Of a stretch of 25,398 bases of DNA, positions 17,406 through 25,398 are shown piece by piece. The notes under the pieces are model-generated. The model made no database searches. It had not been told where the DNA came from and saw only the letters and a program-made list of their open reading frames with translations. Origin of the DNA: Priapulus caudatus (taxonomy: Eukaryota > Priapulida > Priapulimorpha > Priapulimorphida > Priapulidae); the NCBI RefSeq assembly GCF_000485595.1, contig NW_014578685.1, positions 27,726 through 53,123 on the forward strand, written 5' to 3'. Position 1 is the stretch's first letter. Each line of letters opens with the position of its first letter. The translations under genes were made by a program, and so were the position numbers.

Positions 17406-18060
17406 TGTAATGCCGAGATTTACGTTAACTGTGTAGTTGTAGATTCTAATGTTATATGCAGAGCCAAAAGACATAGACAAAGAGAGAAAGCCAGTTAGTT
17501 ACCATGACTGATGTTGCTTTACTAAGATTTAGAACGGATACTATTACAGACTGTGATTTGAACTGATGCTATTGCAAACTGTCGCGCCTGGTGTCGAGAG
17601 AGCATTTCTCGATTTTCCTTGTGCCGCGGTTTTTATAGCCGCAGGCACACCTGCGGCGCATGCTCACGTACGCGTCGTACGTGCCAATCACAGCGTCGAA
17701 CACATCCGCACACACAGGGCTTCACTACTTTTGCTCTGGATGGTGGCGGCACCTAACGGGAAAGATTCGCTATTCTGTACCACCACCCTCCAGGAAGTGG
17801 TGACCCCTATCTGCACGGATGTGCCGCGAGCGTTCAATATGGCCGCTGCTCTTGGCGTTGATGGGTTTTCATGCCACGTTTGCTGCATGTAAGCCGTTAA
17901 TCCCACCACATTGCGATACTTCACGGCTGACCAGTTCTAAAAGTCGCATCGCATCAGCTGTGCAGCATCGTCATGGTTTCGCCTCTATGCCGCGGCTACC
18001 GCCGCTAATCGCGACACGTCCGCACCGGCTAATTGGGGTGTGGAGTAAATCCCCAATCAG
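17406..18060 (-). repeat. Probable 5' LTR of the second Gypsy-like element, outer border uncertain
   Basis: On the minus strand the LTR ends CGGCATTACA at 17406. A TATA box (GGCTATAAAA, 17631-17640) lies about 230 bp upstream of that end, in a GC-rich promoter-like context. The outer border is not fixed: TGTGGTGGGATT at about 17911 would give a 506-bp LTR, while sequence of similar character continues to about 18060. No second LTR copy is found in the window. Confidence 0.5.
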
Positions 18061-18816
18061 TCGGCACCCCAATGCATAATCAATATGACAATTTATTAAA
18101 TTATGAAATTATGATTCATTTTTTGTGCAAGGAGATGTCTCTCGCTAATTTTATATGTCTAATTATTGGATTGAGCAATCATAACTTCATCATATCTCTA
18201 AATGCCACGCTCAGACCAACGCTCCGAAAATGAATCCGTCAGGTAGCCTTCAGTCGTCGACTGTATGCAATGCTTTTTCTATATGGAAAAGTACCACAGC
18301 GTACGTACAGCGAACATATACACCGTCGTGCGTTTACACTGAGAATTATATTGAGTCAAGCTCGCGTTTTTCTTCTTTAAAAGCCAAAGCGGGCCAAAGC
18401 CGATAGGCAATTTTTGCATGTATTAGATGGTGCCAGCATGCCGCCTAAAGCAAAAACTTCGTCTACCCCTGCGCTTAGCATACGTTTAGCTGCTTTGTGT
18501 GGATATGCTTTGTGATCGAACAGTTCGCTGTACACGCTCATGCGTGCGCACACATTGTAATGATTACGCCCGCACGCAGGCACGCACAGACGGACGCACG
18601 TACGCACGCCCTACTTATACAGGCAGCCAAGCACGCAAGCACATAGCTAGCTGTAGTACTACGAAGCACACAAATACGCACACACGTGCGTATACATGTA
18701 TCAACGCACGCAGTCACACACCGACGCACGTACGTACGCACGCAGGCCGGCACAGACATTTCTATGGGTGCATGTATGTGTTTGTATGTGTGTGTGCGTC
18801 GCTGAGTGCGTGCGTA
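18061..18816. other. Intergenic stretch with cryptic simple sequence
   Basis: 18061-18360 is AT-rich without features. 18490-18810 is CGCACG/TGTGTG-rich cryptic microsatellite (GCACGCAGGCACGCACAG..., TGTGTTTGTATGTGTG). A short ORF at 18438-18515 (MPPKAKTSSTPALSIRLAAL) is too short to interpret. The missing first half of the THAP domain is expected here but not found. Confidence 0.45.
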
Positions 18817-18975
18817 TTTTTAAATCTTAAACGAGACAAATGGACACCATCAGCAAAGTTGGTTATCTGCTCAGACCAATTTGAGCACTCGTGTTTTGAA
18901 TCGGCAGGCACAATTACCAAATTGAAACAAGATGCCATTCCTTTAGGTTTTAACTTTCCTGCACATCTACAGAAG
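18817..18975 (+). pseudogene. P-like transposase: THAP zinc-finger exon (partial)
   Basis: It reads NLKRDKWTPSAKLVICSDQF, then SCFES, KLKQDAIPLGFNFPAHLQK. THAP hallmarks present are the conserved Trp-x-Pro (WTPS), the second zinc Cys, Pro and the LQK end. The zinc-ligand His of the usual CSxHF is Gln here (CSDQF), and the N-terminal CxxC part is missing upstream, where simple repeats lie. A donor site (AAG|GTATTG) follows at 18976. THAP domains bind the transposon ends, and this one could not chelate zinc as it stands. Confidence 0.78.
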
Positions 18976-19112
18976 GTATTGTATCTAAAGATTAATTGAA
19001 AAATAAAATCTTTACATGGAGATGCATGACCATATTGTTTTAATTCTAGGTAAGACGTGCTGTGGACATTTTAATGACACGCTGTTATTTAATAAATAAT
19101 TTTTTTTTATAG
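18976..19112 (+). other. Intron in the P-like transposase
   Basis: 137 bp, GTATTG...TTTTTTTTATAG. Removing it joins HLQK in phase 0 to SEKKRKAAKCRQT, which restores the usual THAP-to-basic-linker sequence. In-frame stops inside the intron support it. Confidence 0.7.
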
Positions 19113-20445
19113 TCAGAGAAGAAACGAAAAGCGGCAAAGTGCAGACAGACTAATGCTCCGAAAAAAGAGCAAGTAGTGCCGAGTACAAGTACGCACACTA
19201 GCCCAAGTAAGCACCCGCAATTGGCAACAATTCCTGATGACCATCAGTATTGCATTACTGAAAGTCCAAGGAAACTCAAACGAAAATTAGATAAAACACA
19301 TGCAAGCGTCACTTCATTGAAGAAACGCTTGAAGTCTTCTCAACAGTGCTCTCGACGCTTACGGAAAAAGTGGCATCCTTGTCAACAATTGTTAGTACCT
19401 TGAAAGAGAAGAACTTTATTTCTCAAAGTGGAGCGGAAATGTTGACGAAGACATTTTCAGATGTAACCGCTGAACTGATGAAAAGACTACTAAAGAACAA
19501 ACGCAGTGGAAACATTACGCATAAATCATACCCACCTGCTCTGAGAGCTTTTGCACTAACGCTTCAGTTTTATTCTACGAAGGCATATAAATACGTTAGA
19601 AAGACGTTTGATTTTGCCTTGCCGCACCCATCAGTGATCAGAAAATGGTACAGCACTGTCAATGGAGACCCCGGATTTACCGAAAAAGCATGCACAGCAC
19701 TCAGGATTAAAGTAGAAGAGGCAAAAACATCAAACTCAGAAATACTTTTTGCTCTGATGTTAGATGAAATGGCAATACAGAAGCATATAGAGTGGGATGG
19801 GGAAAGGTTTCATGGCTATGTGGATCTTGGCACAGGAATATCCGATGACTCAACACCTGTGGCTGCAGATGCGTTAGTATTCATAGTGGTAGCTGTGAAC
19901 AGTAGTTGGAAGGTACCAGTTGGGTACTTCCTAATCAATGGACTGTCAGGAGAAGAAAGGGCCAACCTTGTATCCCAGTGCCTTAGAAAACTGCACGATA
20001 CAGGGATTAGGACAACATCATTGACATGTGATGGTCCAAGTTGCCACTTTGCCATGATGAGGTCTCTTGGAGCAGACATGACTCTGCCAGGACTGAGACC
20101 CTTTTTTCCTCACCCAGCAGACCCATCTCAGAAAGTACATGTACTGTTAGATATATGTCACATGTTAAAATTAGTGCGAAACACATGGGCAGCTGGAGGA
20201 ATTCTAAAGAATGGGTCAGGAGAGAAAATTAAGTGGGAATACATTAAAGAACTTTATAAGTTGAGGAAAAGGAAGGTCTCCGAGCAGGAAACAGGCTAAG
20301 GTTAGCACACATGCAGTGGTCAAGACAGAAAATGAAGGTAAATTTAACTGCCCAAACCTTTAGTGCCAGCGTAGCAGATGCCCTTGAATTCTGCCAGCAA
20401 GATCTAAATCTACCACAGTTTCAAGGTTGCGAGGCGACTGTAAAA
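19113..20445 (+). pseudogene. P-like transposase: coiled coil and catalytic core, two frameshifts
   Basis: A basic linker and leucine-rich coiled coil (ESPRKLKRKLDKTHASVTSL, KKRLK) are followed by the core: KSYPPALRAFALTLQFYS, HPSVIRKWYS, LMLDEMAIQKHIEWDGERF (first catalytic Asp at about 19763), GYVDLGTG, LTCDGPSCHFAMMRSLGAD (second Asp, about 20030) and VLLDICHMLKLVRNTW. The insertion domain is KWEYIKELYKL, then KMKVNLTAQTFSASVADALE. The order is that of THAP9/P transposases. One base is lost in the A-run at 19364-19370, and another shift lies at about 20258-20270 (EKEGLRAGNRLRLAHMQW continues the protein). At about 20445, after GCEATVK, homology stops on this strand. Confidence 0.9.
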
Positions 20446-20908
20446 TACTGGCAACGTGGAGTATGGCAGTTGCATCTTGGGCAGCACAGTTACCTCCAAC
20501 ACCCTCTATCTGATGCCGTGTCAGAAGCCGTTTATATGCAGAAGTGAACTGTCTTGCTGAAGGGTTGTTGTTTGTGCCATTCGCTGATCGTACTGCACAA
20601 AAGTAGACCTATAGGTGGTCCTGCCTCATTTTATATGATAGCAAGTATTTCAGCAGAGGGGGGATCACATGCCACAAGAGTGTCATACATAGCTTGAAAA
20701 CTGCATATTCCCACAAGAAATCCAATGAAGGTGACAGGTGCATTAGGTTTCCTGTTCCATCGGTGAGTGAAGAGATGTACTGAAATGCTTCATTCATAAA
20801 CGGTCGCCATTTCACTTCATTACACGGGTGCAAGGGTGCCTTGTAGTTCCGAGCTAGTGGATTGAGGGAGTTCATCAAATCGAAGAGGCGATCAAAAATA
20901 CGAATAAA
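20446..20908 (-). pseudogene. P-like transposase: inverted internal block
   Basis: On the minus strand it reads FIRIFDRLFDLMNSLNP, ARNYKAPLHPCNEVKWRPF, LLKYLLSYKMRQDHL, then after one stop VYFCAVRSANGTNNNPSARQ, FTSAYKRLLTRHQIEGVGGN and CAAQDATAILHVASI. This is exactly the segment expected to follow GCEATVK of the plus-strand core and to precede SRDGSIEENDM at 20920. QDH-x-x-x-x-F and NNNP-x-ARQF are signature residues of the THAP9/P family. The block is thus inverted in place with little or no loss at either junction. Confidence 0.88.
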
Positions 20909-21148
20909 CCTATACAACGAGCAGAGATGGTAGCATAGAGGAGAATGACATGCTTCTAATTAAGAAGTACGACTTAGAGCTGCGCTGCCCAGCTGTTGTA
21001 GATCATGACTATGCTGATGCGCCTGTGGTTCAACATCTCACATTGTACAAGAAGGCAGTCATCGAATATATTGCTGGGTACGTTGTTCGTATAGCTAAGA
21101 AACTCACAGCATGTTCTCAGTGTGTAGAAGCTCCAATCGATAATGAGA
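20909..21148 (+). pseudogene. P-like transposase: C-terminal domain
   Basis: Plus-strand coding resumes: SRDGSIEENDMLLIKKYDLE, then VVQHLTLYKKAVIEYIAGYV and VRIAKKLTACSQCVEAP. YIAG(Y/F)V followed by a C-x2-C pair is the conserved C-terminal signature of THAP9/P transposases. It ends at the ambiguous base 21149. Confidence 0.85.
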
Positions 21149-21149
21149 N

Positions 21150-21999
21150 TTCTTAACGAGGTTTCAAATGGATTTCAGTCGCGACTTTAGCTAAGGTTTT
21201 GGCGGATTTTAGTCGCGACGTTAGTTAAGATTTCGATGGATTTCCTTCACGATTTTGCTTGGTTTTCCTCATGACTCTTCTCGATCGCCCGTGCCTTGAG
21301 CCGGATCCTTACTGTGTCACATTCTATTGTGTCATGAGTCCACCTATATTATAGAGCCGATCCGCGCAATATGTAAGTGTATTTAGTCTGATGTTTCTTC
21401 TTTGATTAAACGCGTTGGTTGGATGGCTGATGCATAAAGTAATTCATCTCCGTTGTCGAATCATGTCTTCCTCGTTCGCACCACACACCACGTGGCAGTT
21501 CAGTCGAAGTCACAATCCAGTGATCAAATCTTAGAACGACCGGAGGGGTTATTGCGGCATTACACAATTAACGGGGATCACGCAAGGGGGAACATACTGT
21601 ATACACCATATTTTTCGCGTACAGATATTTTCGCGAATTCAGACTTGATGGACAATTTCGCGGGTGTATTTAATTTCGCGGTCGGTGATATTTTGTTGAA
21701 CTACCCAGGGCCACAAACTGCGCTAACTGTAATACTAAATTGCATTTATTTTGTATGGATTTCATTTTCTACTGGCTAGTTCAATAAAATATCAAGATTT
21801 TTGTGGATCAATGGGCTATATCTTATTGAACTACTTGCTACTGCTAGCCACACTGAGCAAATTAAATATATTTTCTTGTTTTTTATGCATTTTCAACTTT
21901 TTAATAAATTTTTATTGAAACCAGAATAATTGTACAACCTTTTCATTCAAATATGCCCAGCCCACACTGACATTTAAGGAAAGTTAAAGCCAAGGTGCC
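21150..21999. other. Non-coding stretch with degenerate short repeats
   Basis: 21165-21265 has three decayed copies of a unit of about 36 bp (GATTT-AGTCGCGAC-TTAG-TAAG). 21608-21685 has four TTTCGCG motifs at 20-30 bp spacing. 21685-21702 and 21778-21795 are inverted copies of TGATATTTTGTTGAACTA, enclosing about 75 bp, with a further related copy (ATATCTTATTGAACTACTT) at about 21818. No gene recognised. Confidence 0.5.
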
Positions 22000-22009
22000 A
22001 GCTGGGGGT

Positions 22010-22110
22010 CGGGCCGATATTGGCAATGTCGGACCAATATAATATTGGCAACCAATCGGGCCAATTTTTGGCAACCAATCGGGCCAATATTGGCAACCAA
22101 TCGGTGTTGT
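22010..22110. repeat. Tandem GGCCAATATTGGCAACCAATC repeat
   Basis: Three to four copies of a unit of about 25 bp built from the palindrome GGCCAATATTGGC and the word AACCAATCG, followed by an AT-rich, TATGCTATA-repetitive stretch (22118-22260). Confidence 0.85.
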
Positions 22111-22280
22111 GCTGTCTGGGTATATACTATATGCTAGTATATATATTCTATATAGTATATGCTAATTACTATATCATATATGTATTTATGCTATATCATA
22201 TATGCTATATGTAGGCCTATGCATGCTATATGCTATACTAGTAATAGTATATGCTATATTTACCTATAATAATGGCTAAT

Positions 22281-22301
22281 CAGGGGCGTGTACAGGATTT
22301 G

Positions 22302-22302
<1 letters not shown>
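22281..22302 (+). repeat. Orphan hAT-like terminus
   Basis: CAGGGGCGTGTACAGGATTT matches the right terminus of the hAT element in this window (CAGGGGCGGATACAGGATTT when read inward) at 18 of 20 positions. No matching second end is seen. An (AC)n tract follows directly. Confidence 0.6.
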
Positions 22303-22303
<1 letters not shown>

Positions 22304-22347
<44 letters not shown>

Positions 22348-22376
22348 ATACACGCGCACACACGCACGACACTCAC
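22304..22376. repeat. (CA)n microsatellite
   Basis: A CA run from about 22304 to 22342, followed by mixed CACATACACGCGCACACACGCACG. Confidence 0.93.
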
Positions 22377-22539
22377 ACGTGCATATTTGGTACATCGTGA
22401 CAACACATGTATGCATATGCACATACAGAGTATACGCGTGGACACATATATGATACACTAGAGGCCAACAGCCACTCCGTGGCAGCCATGAAGGGCCCAC
22501 GATGAAGGGCCATGATGGGGGAATTGATTTTCATTTGAA

Positions 22540-22862
22540 TTTGACTTGGGTTTTTTGGATTTTGTGATTGTTTGATTTTGTTGGTTTTTTTGTTTTTTAT
22601 TTTTTATTTTTTTTAATTTTTTGTTTTTTTGGGGGGGGGGGATTTTTTTTGTTTTTTGGAATTTTTTGTATAGTTAGGGTTTTTTGTATTTTTTTGTATA
22701 TTTTGGTTTTTTTGGATTTTTTTGGATTTTTTGGATTTTGTTTGGTATTTTTTGTATTTTTTTTGGTTTTTAGGATTTTTAGGATTTTTTGGATTTTTAG
22801 GGTTTTTGGGGTTTTGTGGGTTTTTTTGATTTTTTTGATTTTTTTTTTTGATTTTTGATTTT
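22540..22862. repeat. T/G-biased low-complexity tract
   Basis: More than 300 bp made of GATTTTTTGG-like words, almost without C on this strand and with one (G)10 run at 22632-22641. The strand asymmetry is extreme. Phe- and Lys-rich open frames here are artefacts. Confidence 0.9.
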
Positions 22863-23221
22863 GGATATATATCTGCGATCTCTCTCCCTCCCTCCCTTCC
22901 TCTCTCTCTGTGGACCCTGCGCTCCATATAATATGCCCATCGTGATTGAACTGTTGTATGCAATATGACTGTGCCAGGTTAGGAATGAATTGAGAATAAG
23001 ACAGACATGATATTTGCGTATAAATCCAAAAAAAAGCAAAAAATTGAAAATCCAAAAAATGCAAAATGCAAAATGTCTGTGTTATTGTGAATTCATTCCT
23101 AACCTGGCACAGTCAGATTGCATAGAAGAGTTAAGGCACTAAAAAATACCCATATATGATTGTCTCCACAGACAGACGGACAGACGGACAGAGATCGCAG
23201 ATATATATATATATATATATA
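22862..23221. mobile_element. Large imperfect inverted repeat (fold-back element)
   Basis: The outer arms (22862-22915 and 23166-23221) share ATATATATCTGCGATCTCT and CTGTGGA, enclosing diverged pyrimidine/GTCT repeats. The inner arms (22957-23008 and 23073-23124) match at about 90%: TGACTGTGCCAGGTTAGGAA and its complement. The loop of about 64 bp is A-rich. The ends run into TA repeats, so the borders are not exact. No coding capacity. Confidence 0.8.
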
Positions 23222-23261
23222 TAGTATATATATACATATGTACTTGCACACACAACGTGAG

Positions 23262-23369
23262 GCTGTAGGAAAACTTGCCGAAAATAACACTAGTATTTTC
23301 CGACACCTCATCAACAAGAATTTCAAGTTCTGTGGGAGTAAATTTTGGGCGGCGCTTCCTCTCTGCCAT
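23262..23369 (-). pseudogene. Fragment of a PIF/Harbinger-type Myb/SANT-like protein
   Basis: From ATG at 23369: MAERKRRPKFTPTELEILVD, then EVSENTSVIFGKFS. It matches the start of the Myb/SANT-like DNA-binding proteins encoded by PIF/Harbinger transposons (and the related NAIF1-like proteins), which begin R/K-rich then F-T-x-x-E-x-x-x-L-V-E-E-V and continue F-G-K/R-F. Homology stops after about 36 residues, where the sequence enters TA repeats and the large inverted repeat. No Harbinger nuclease is seen nearby. Confidence 0.5.
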
Positions 23370-23461
23370 AGCGTTAGTTCTAGAGCTATCTCTGTCACAG
23401 CGCTGTTGCTTATGTGTATGATAGAATGTACCAAAATAAAGTGCACACATTGTTACAATAC

Positions 23462-24110
23462 ATCGAATGTAATGTCTCTTGGTGAACAACTTGATGTTGA
23501 TATAGACATATGGCAAAATAATAATATACGTTATTGTTATAGTGAATCATTGACCTAAAATTTGCACTAAAATGTACAAAAAAATGTATATGGTGGTATG
23601 GCATGTATTGTAATATGTAAAGGTTCTTATTTCTTACTGCTGGGGGAAGTGGAATTTAAAATAAAATAAAATGAATTGATAGAGCCTATATTTGCACTTT
23701 TATGGTATCATTACACGTTAATCCATCGAATGTAATCGCTCTTGGTCAAGAACTTGATGTTGTTATAGACATGGCAAAATAATGATATAAGCTATTGTTA
23801 TAGTGAATCTTTGACAATATATTGATTCATTGCACTAATATAATATTTCATGTCAACTCTTTATTATGAATAGATTCAGCACCATCAGCACCAAATGCAT
23901 CTTTAAAAAGATAGAGCTTGTTTCATTATATTAAAAGGAGAAAAAATGTAAAAGATGGTATGGCATGTATTGTAATATAAAAAAAGTGCTTAATTATTTC
24001 TTCATGCTAGGAGGAAGTGGGATTTAAAAGAATAAAAAAATAAGATAACAAGAAAAATGTAATGAAATGATAGAGCCTATATATTTGCACTTTTATGGTA
24101 TCATCACACG
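23462..24110. repeat. Diverged tandem duplication (units of about 260 and 387 bp)
   Basis: Unit 1 (about 23462-23722) and unit 2 (about 23723-24110) share CATCGAATGTAAT, ACTTGATGTTG-TATAGACAT, TTATTGTTATAGTGAATC, GGTATGGCATGTATTGTAAT and GATAGAGCCTATAT-TTGCACTTTTATGGTATCA in the same order. Unit 2 carries about 110 extra bp in its middle (about 23819-23936). No ORF is conserved. Confidence 0.88.
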
Positions 24111-24184
24111 TACTCATACGTACTTATACGTACTGTTCCCCCACAACACTGATTACACCGCAAGAGCCAAGAGACAAAGAGGCA

Positions 24185-24192
24185 TATCAAAC
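24185..24192. repeat. 8-bp target-site duplication (TATCAAAC), left copy
   Basis: Identical to 24358-24365, with both copies directly abutting the inverted-repeat element 24193-24357. Confidence 0.85.
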
Positions 24193-24357
24193 CATAGAAA
24201 TAATATAGATAACCATATTTATATATATATATATATTAATTATATTATATTATTATGTTATTATATATATTATATATTACATTATAATATATATATATAA
24301 TATATATATATACATATATATTAACCATGCCCAGTGGTTATCTATATTATTTCTATG
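24193..24357. mobile_element. 165-bp MITE with 22-bp perfect terminal inverted repeats
   Basis: The termini CATAGAAATAATATAGATAACC and the exact complement at 24336-24357 enclose an AT-rich core of TATATA words. An identical 8-bp duplication (TATCAAAC) flanks it. An 8-bp duplication is typical of hAT and P superfamilies. The perfect termini and duplication suggest recent insertion. Confidence 0.88.
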
Positions 24358-24365
24358 TATCAAAC
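24358..24365. repeat. 8-bp target-site duplication (TATCAAAC), right copy
   Basis: Partner of 24185-24192. Confidence 0.85.
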
Positions 24366-24500
24366 AGCACGCGGAGCGGGTTTTGCTTCCTAAAATGGCG
24401 GACGTGGCGCTCCGTTGCGTACTACACGTCATCGCACGTGATTTCGCATGAGTGGTGTATCGAAACTTCACGACAGATGGCGCTTTCGCTCTGGCTCAAA
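24366..24500 (+). promoter_or_regulatory. Promoter-like patch (YY1-like and E-box motifs)
   Basis: AAAATGGCGGAC (about 24392-24403) is a close match to the YY1-type motif often found at start sites of animal housekeeping genes. GCACGTGA (about 24435) contains an E-box, and CAGATGGCGCT (about 24475) is a further G/C motif. The patch is GC-richer than its surroundings. Short ORFs start here (MADVALRCVLHVIARDFA at 24395; MALSLWLKFYHCHKL at 24477) but no gene family is recognised. Inference only. Confidence 0.25.
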
Positions 24501-25398
24501 TTCTACCACTGCCACAAGCTGGTATTCCGTAAATTTCTTACGCTTTTTTACTATTGTTTTACAGCGACCCCGTTACTCTCGTCCTATGTAATACGGGGTG
24601 TACTTATAAAAGCTGCAAGATATTAAAAATCCAACCATTATTTTATGAGAAATTTGATAAAATAGTGATACGAAATAGGCGCCCATTTACTACTTTCAGA
24701 TCATTACGCGTGTTACTAAACTAAGTTCACGTATTTATTATGAATTTTTGGGATGATTGCCAATACCTAATTCTCGATAGTCTTTTGATACATTTGTGCG
24801 TATTCAGTTAAAACACTAAATTTGTCCACCAACAAACATGCAAATCATAGAAATTATCTAATGTTTTGTTTCGACGGCGACTTCGCGGCCGTTGAGATTG
24901 CGCATTTGCTGGATTTCCCCGGAGCTCCGCCACGCACTTTAAAAATAGTGCTTAGCATTGTGCGAGTGGTATATACTGTGAGTGTGGAGAGCACTGCATG
25001 CAGTTTGGGCGGTGGTCTGATCTTTGCCTCCGGCCTATACGATCTCGTGTAGCCAGCGTAATACATTTATGTGTCAGTGTGCAGCAGCTAGCATGCGGCA
25101 GGCAGCGTGTATTGCAGATGAGCATTTGGACGGCATTTACAGGAAATTGTCGGGATAATAGGTGAAAGAGAGTAGAAGAACATTAAAACTTTGGTACTGG
25201 TATAAATAGATTTCGTATTTATTTAGCATTATATTTTATTGGAAACGCTCCAAGTGCTGCATGTGTTCCTCGTGTCACTCGCGGACATAGCCCTGCGCCA
25301 AGCAAGGTAGTATGTGGTGTGTTAGCTAAGGCCTAGTATCTAGATTGCTGGTGATGATGTAAAATGTACAGAGGGGCTATATGCCCGGCAGCCGACTG
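24501..25398. other. Right end of the window, no gene recognised
   Basis: Mostly AT-rich. A GC-richer island at about 24860-25060 has overlapping open frames on both strands (76 and 70 codons) without a recognisable motif. It could be an exon or a repeat. CAGCAG/GCAGGCAG words occur near 25080-25105. Confidence 0.4.

Larger units (their letters stand above)
18817..21148 (+). mobile_element. P-element/THAP9-like DNA transposon, coding remnant
   Basis: The block contains, in order, the second half of a THAP domain, an intron, a basic coiled-coil segment, the RNase H-like and insertion-domain core, an inverted segment, and the C-terminal domain of a P-like transposase. Terminal repeats and the 8-bp target duplication expected for P elements were not recognised, so only the coding part is delimited. 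A single unresolved base (n at 21149) sits at the 3' limit. Confidence 0.85.

Noticed and set aside
22568-23064. Phe-rich and Lys/Asn-rich ORFs suggestive of membrane or nuclear proteins
   Set aside because: Translations of a T-rich low-complexity tract and its complement.
24822-25066. GC-richer island as an snRNA or 5S RNA gene
   Set aside because: I could not match the conserved landmarks of U1, U2, U4, U5, U6 or 5S RNA. Left as unannotated.

Overview
The window looks like repeat-dense nuclear DNA from an invertebrate animal. It carries four classes of metazoan transposon (Ty3/Gypsy, BEL/Pao, hAT and a THAP-domain P-like element), splice-like introns, AATAAA signals, (AC)n microsatellites and fold-back elements. 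There is no bacterial-style gene organisation and no intact host gene that I can identify. The sequence alone does not allow a closer taxonomic call.

Positions 609-14216 form a three-layer nest. The outer layer is a Ty3/Gypsy element on the minus strand: 5' LTR 14035-14216, then gag, zinc-knuckle remnant, protease, RT, RNase H and integrase running down to 10111, with its 3' LTR at 609-789. That 3' LTR is interrupted by an 8.9 kb BEL/Pao insertion (790-9661) flanked by a perfect 5-bp target duplication, ATTAC. The BEL element is on the plus strand (gag, zinc knuckles, protease, integrase, DUF5641-like tail) and has lost its whole RT/RNase H region. Its left end is unusual: an inverted partial LTR abuts a direct partial LTR, so both outer ends of the insertion are U5 ends. 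A hAT element (1075-5207, plus strand) is inserted in that inverted LTR. It has a TATA box, a perfect heat-shock-element match, a 27-bp/nonapeptide tandem repeat and a decayed TTF/DUF4371/hATC transposase.

14217-18060 holds a 495-bp fold-back element, a short perfect-looking hairpin, and the 5' part of a second Gypsy-like element on the minus strand (LTR with TATA, PBS, leader filled by an (AC)n-rich minisatellite, gag with one stop and frameshifts). Its pol is absent. 18817-21148 is a P-element/THAP9-like transposase pseudogene with one recognisable intron. A block of about 463 bp inside its coding region (about 20446-20908) lies inverted.

21150-25398 is a patchwork of simple repeats, an orphan hAT-like terminus, a large inverted repeat, a fragment of a PIF/Harbinger Myb-like protein, a diverged tandem duplication, and a small MITE with an exact 8-bp target duplication. 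A promoter-like GC-richer patch follows. None of the transposon genes is intact. The interest lies in the architecture: nested insertion order, aberrant LTR topology, internal inversion, and a possible heat-responsive promoter.
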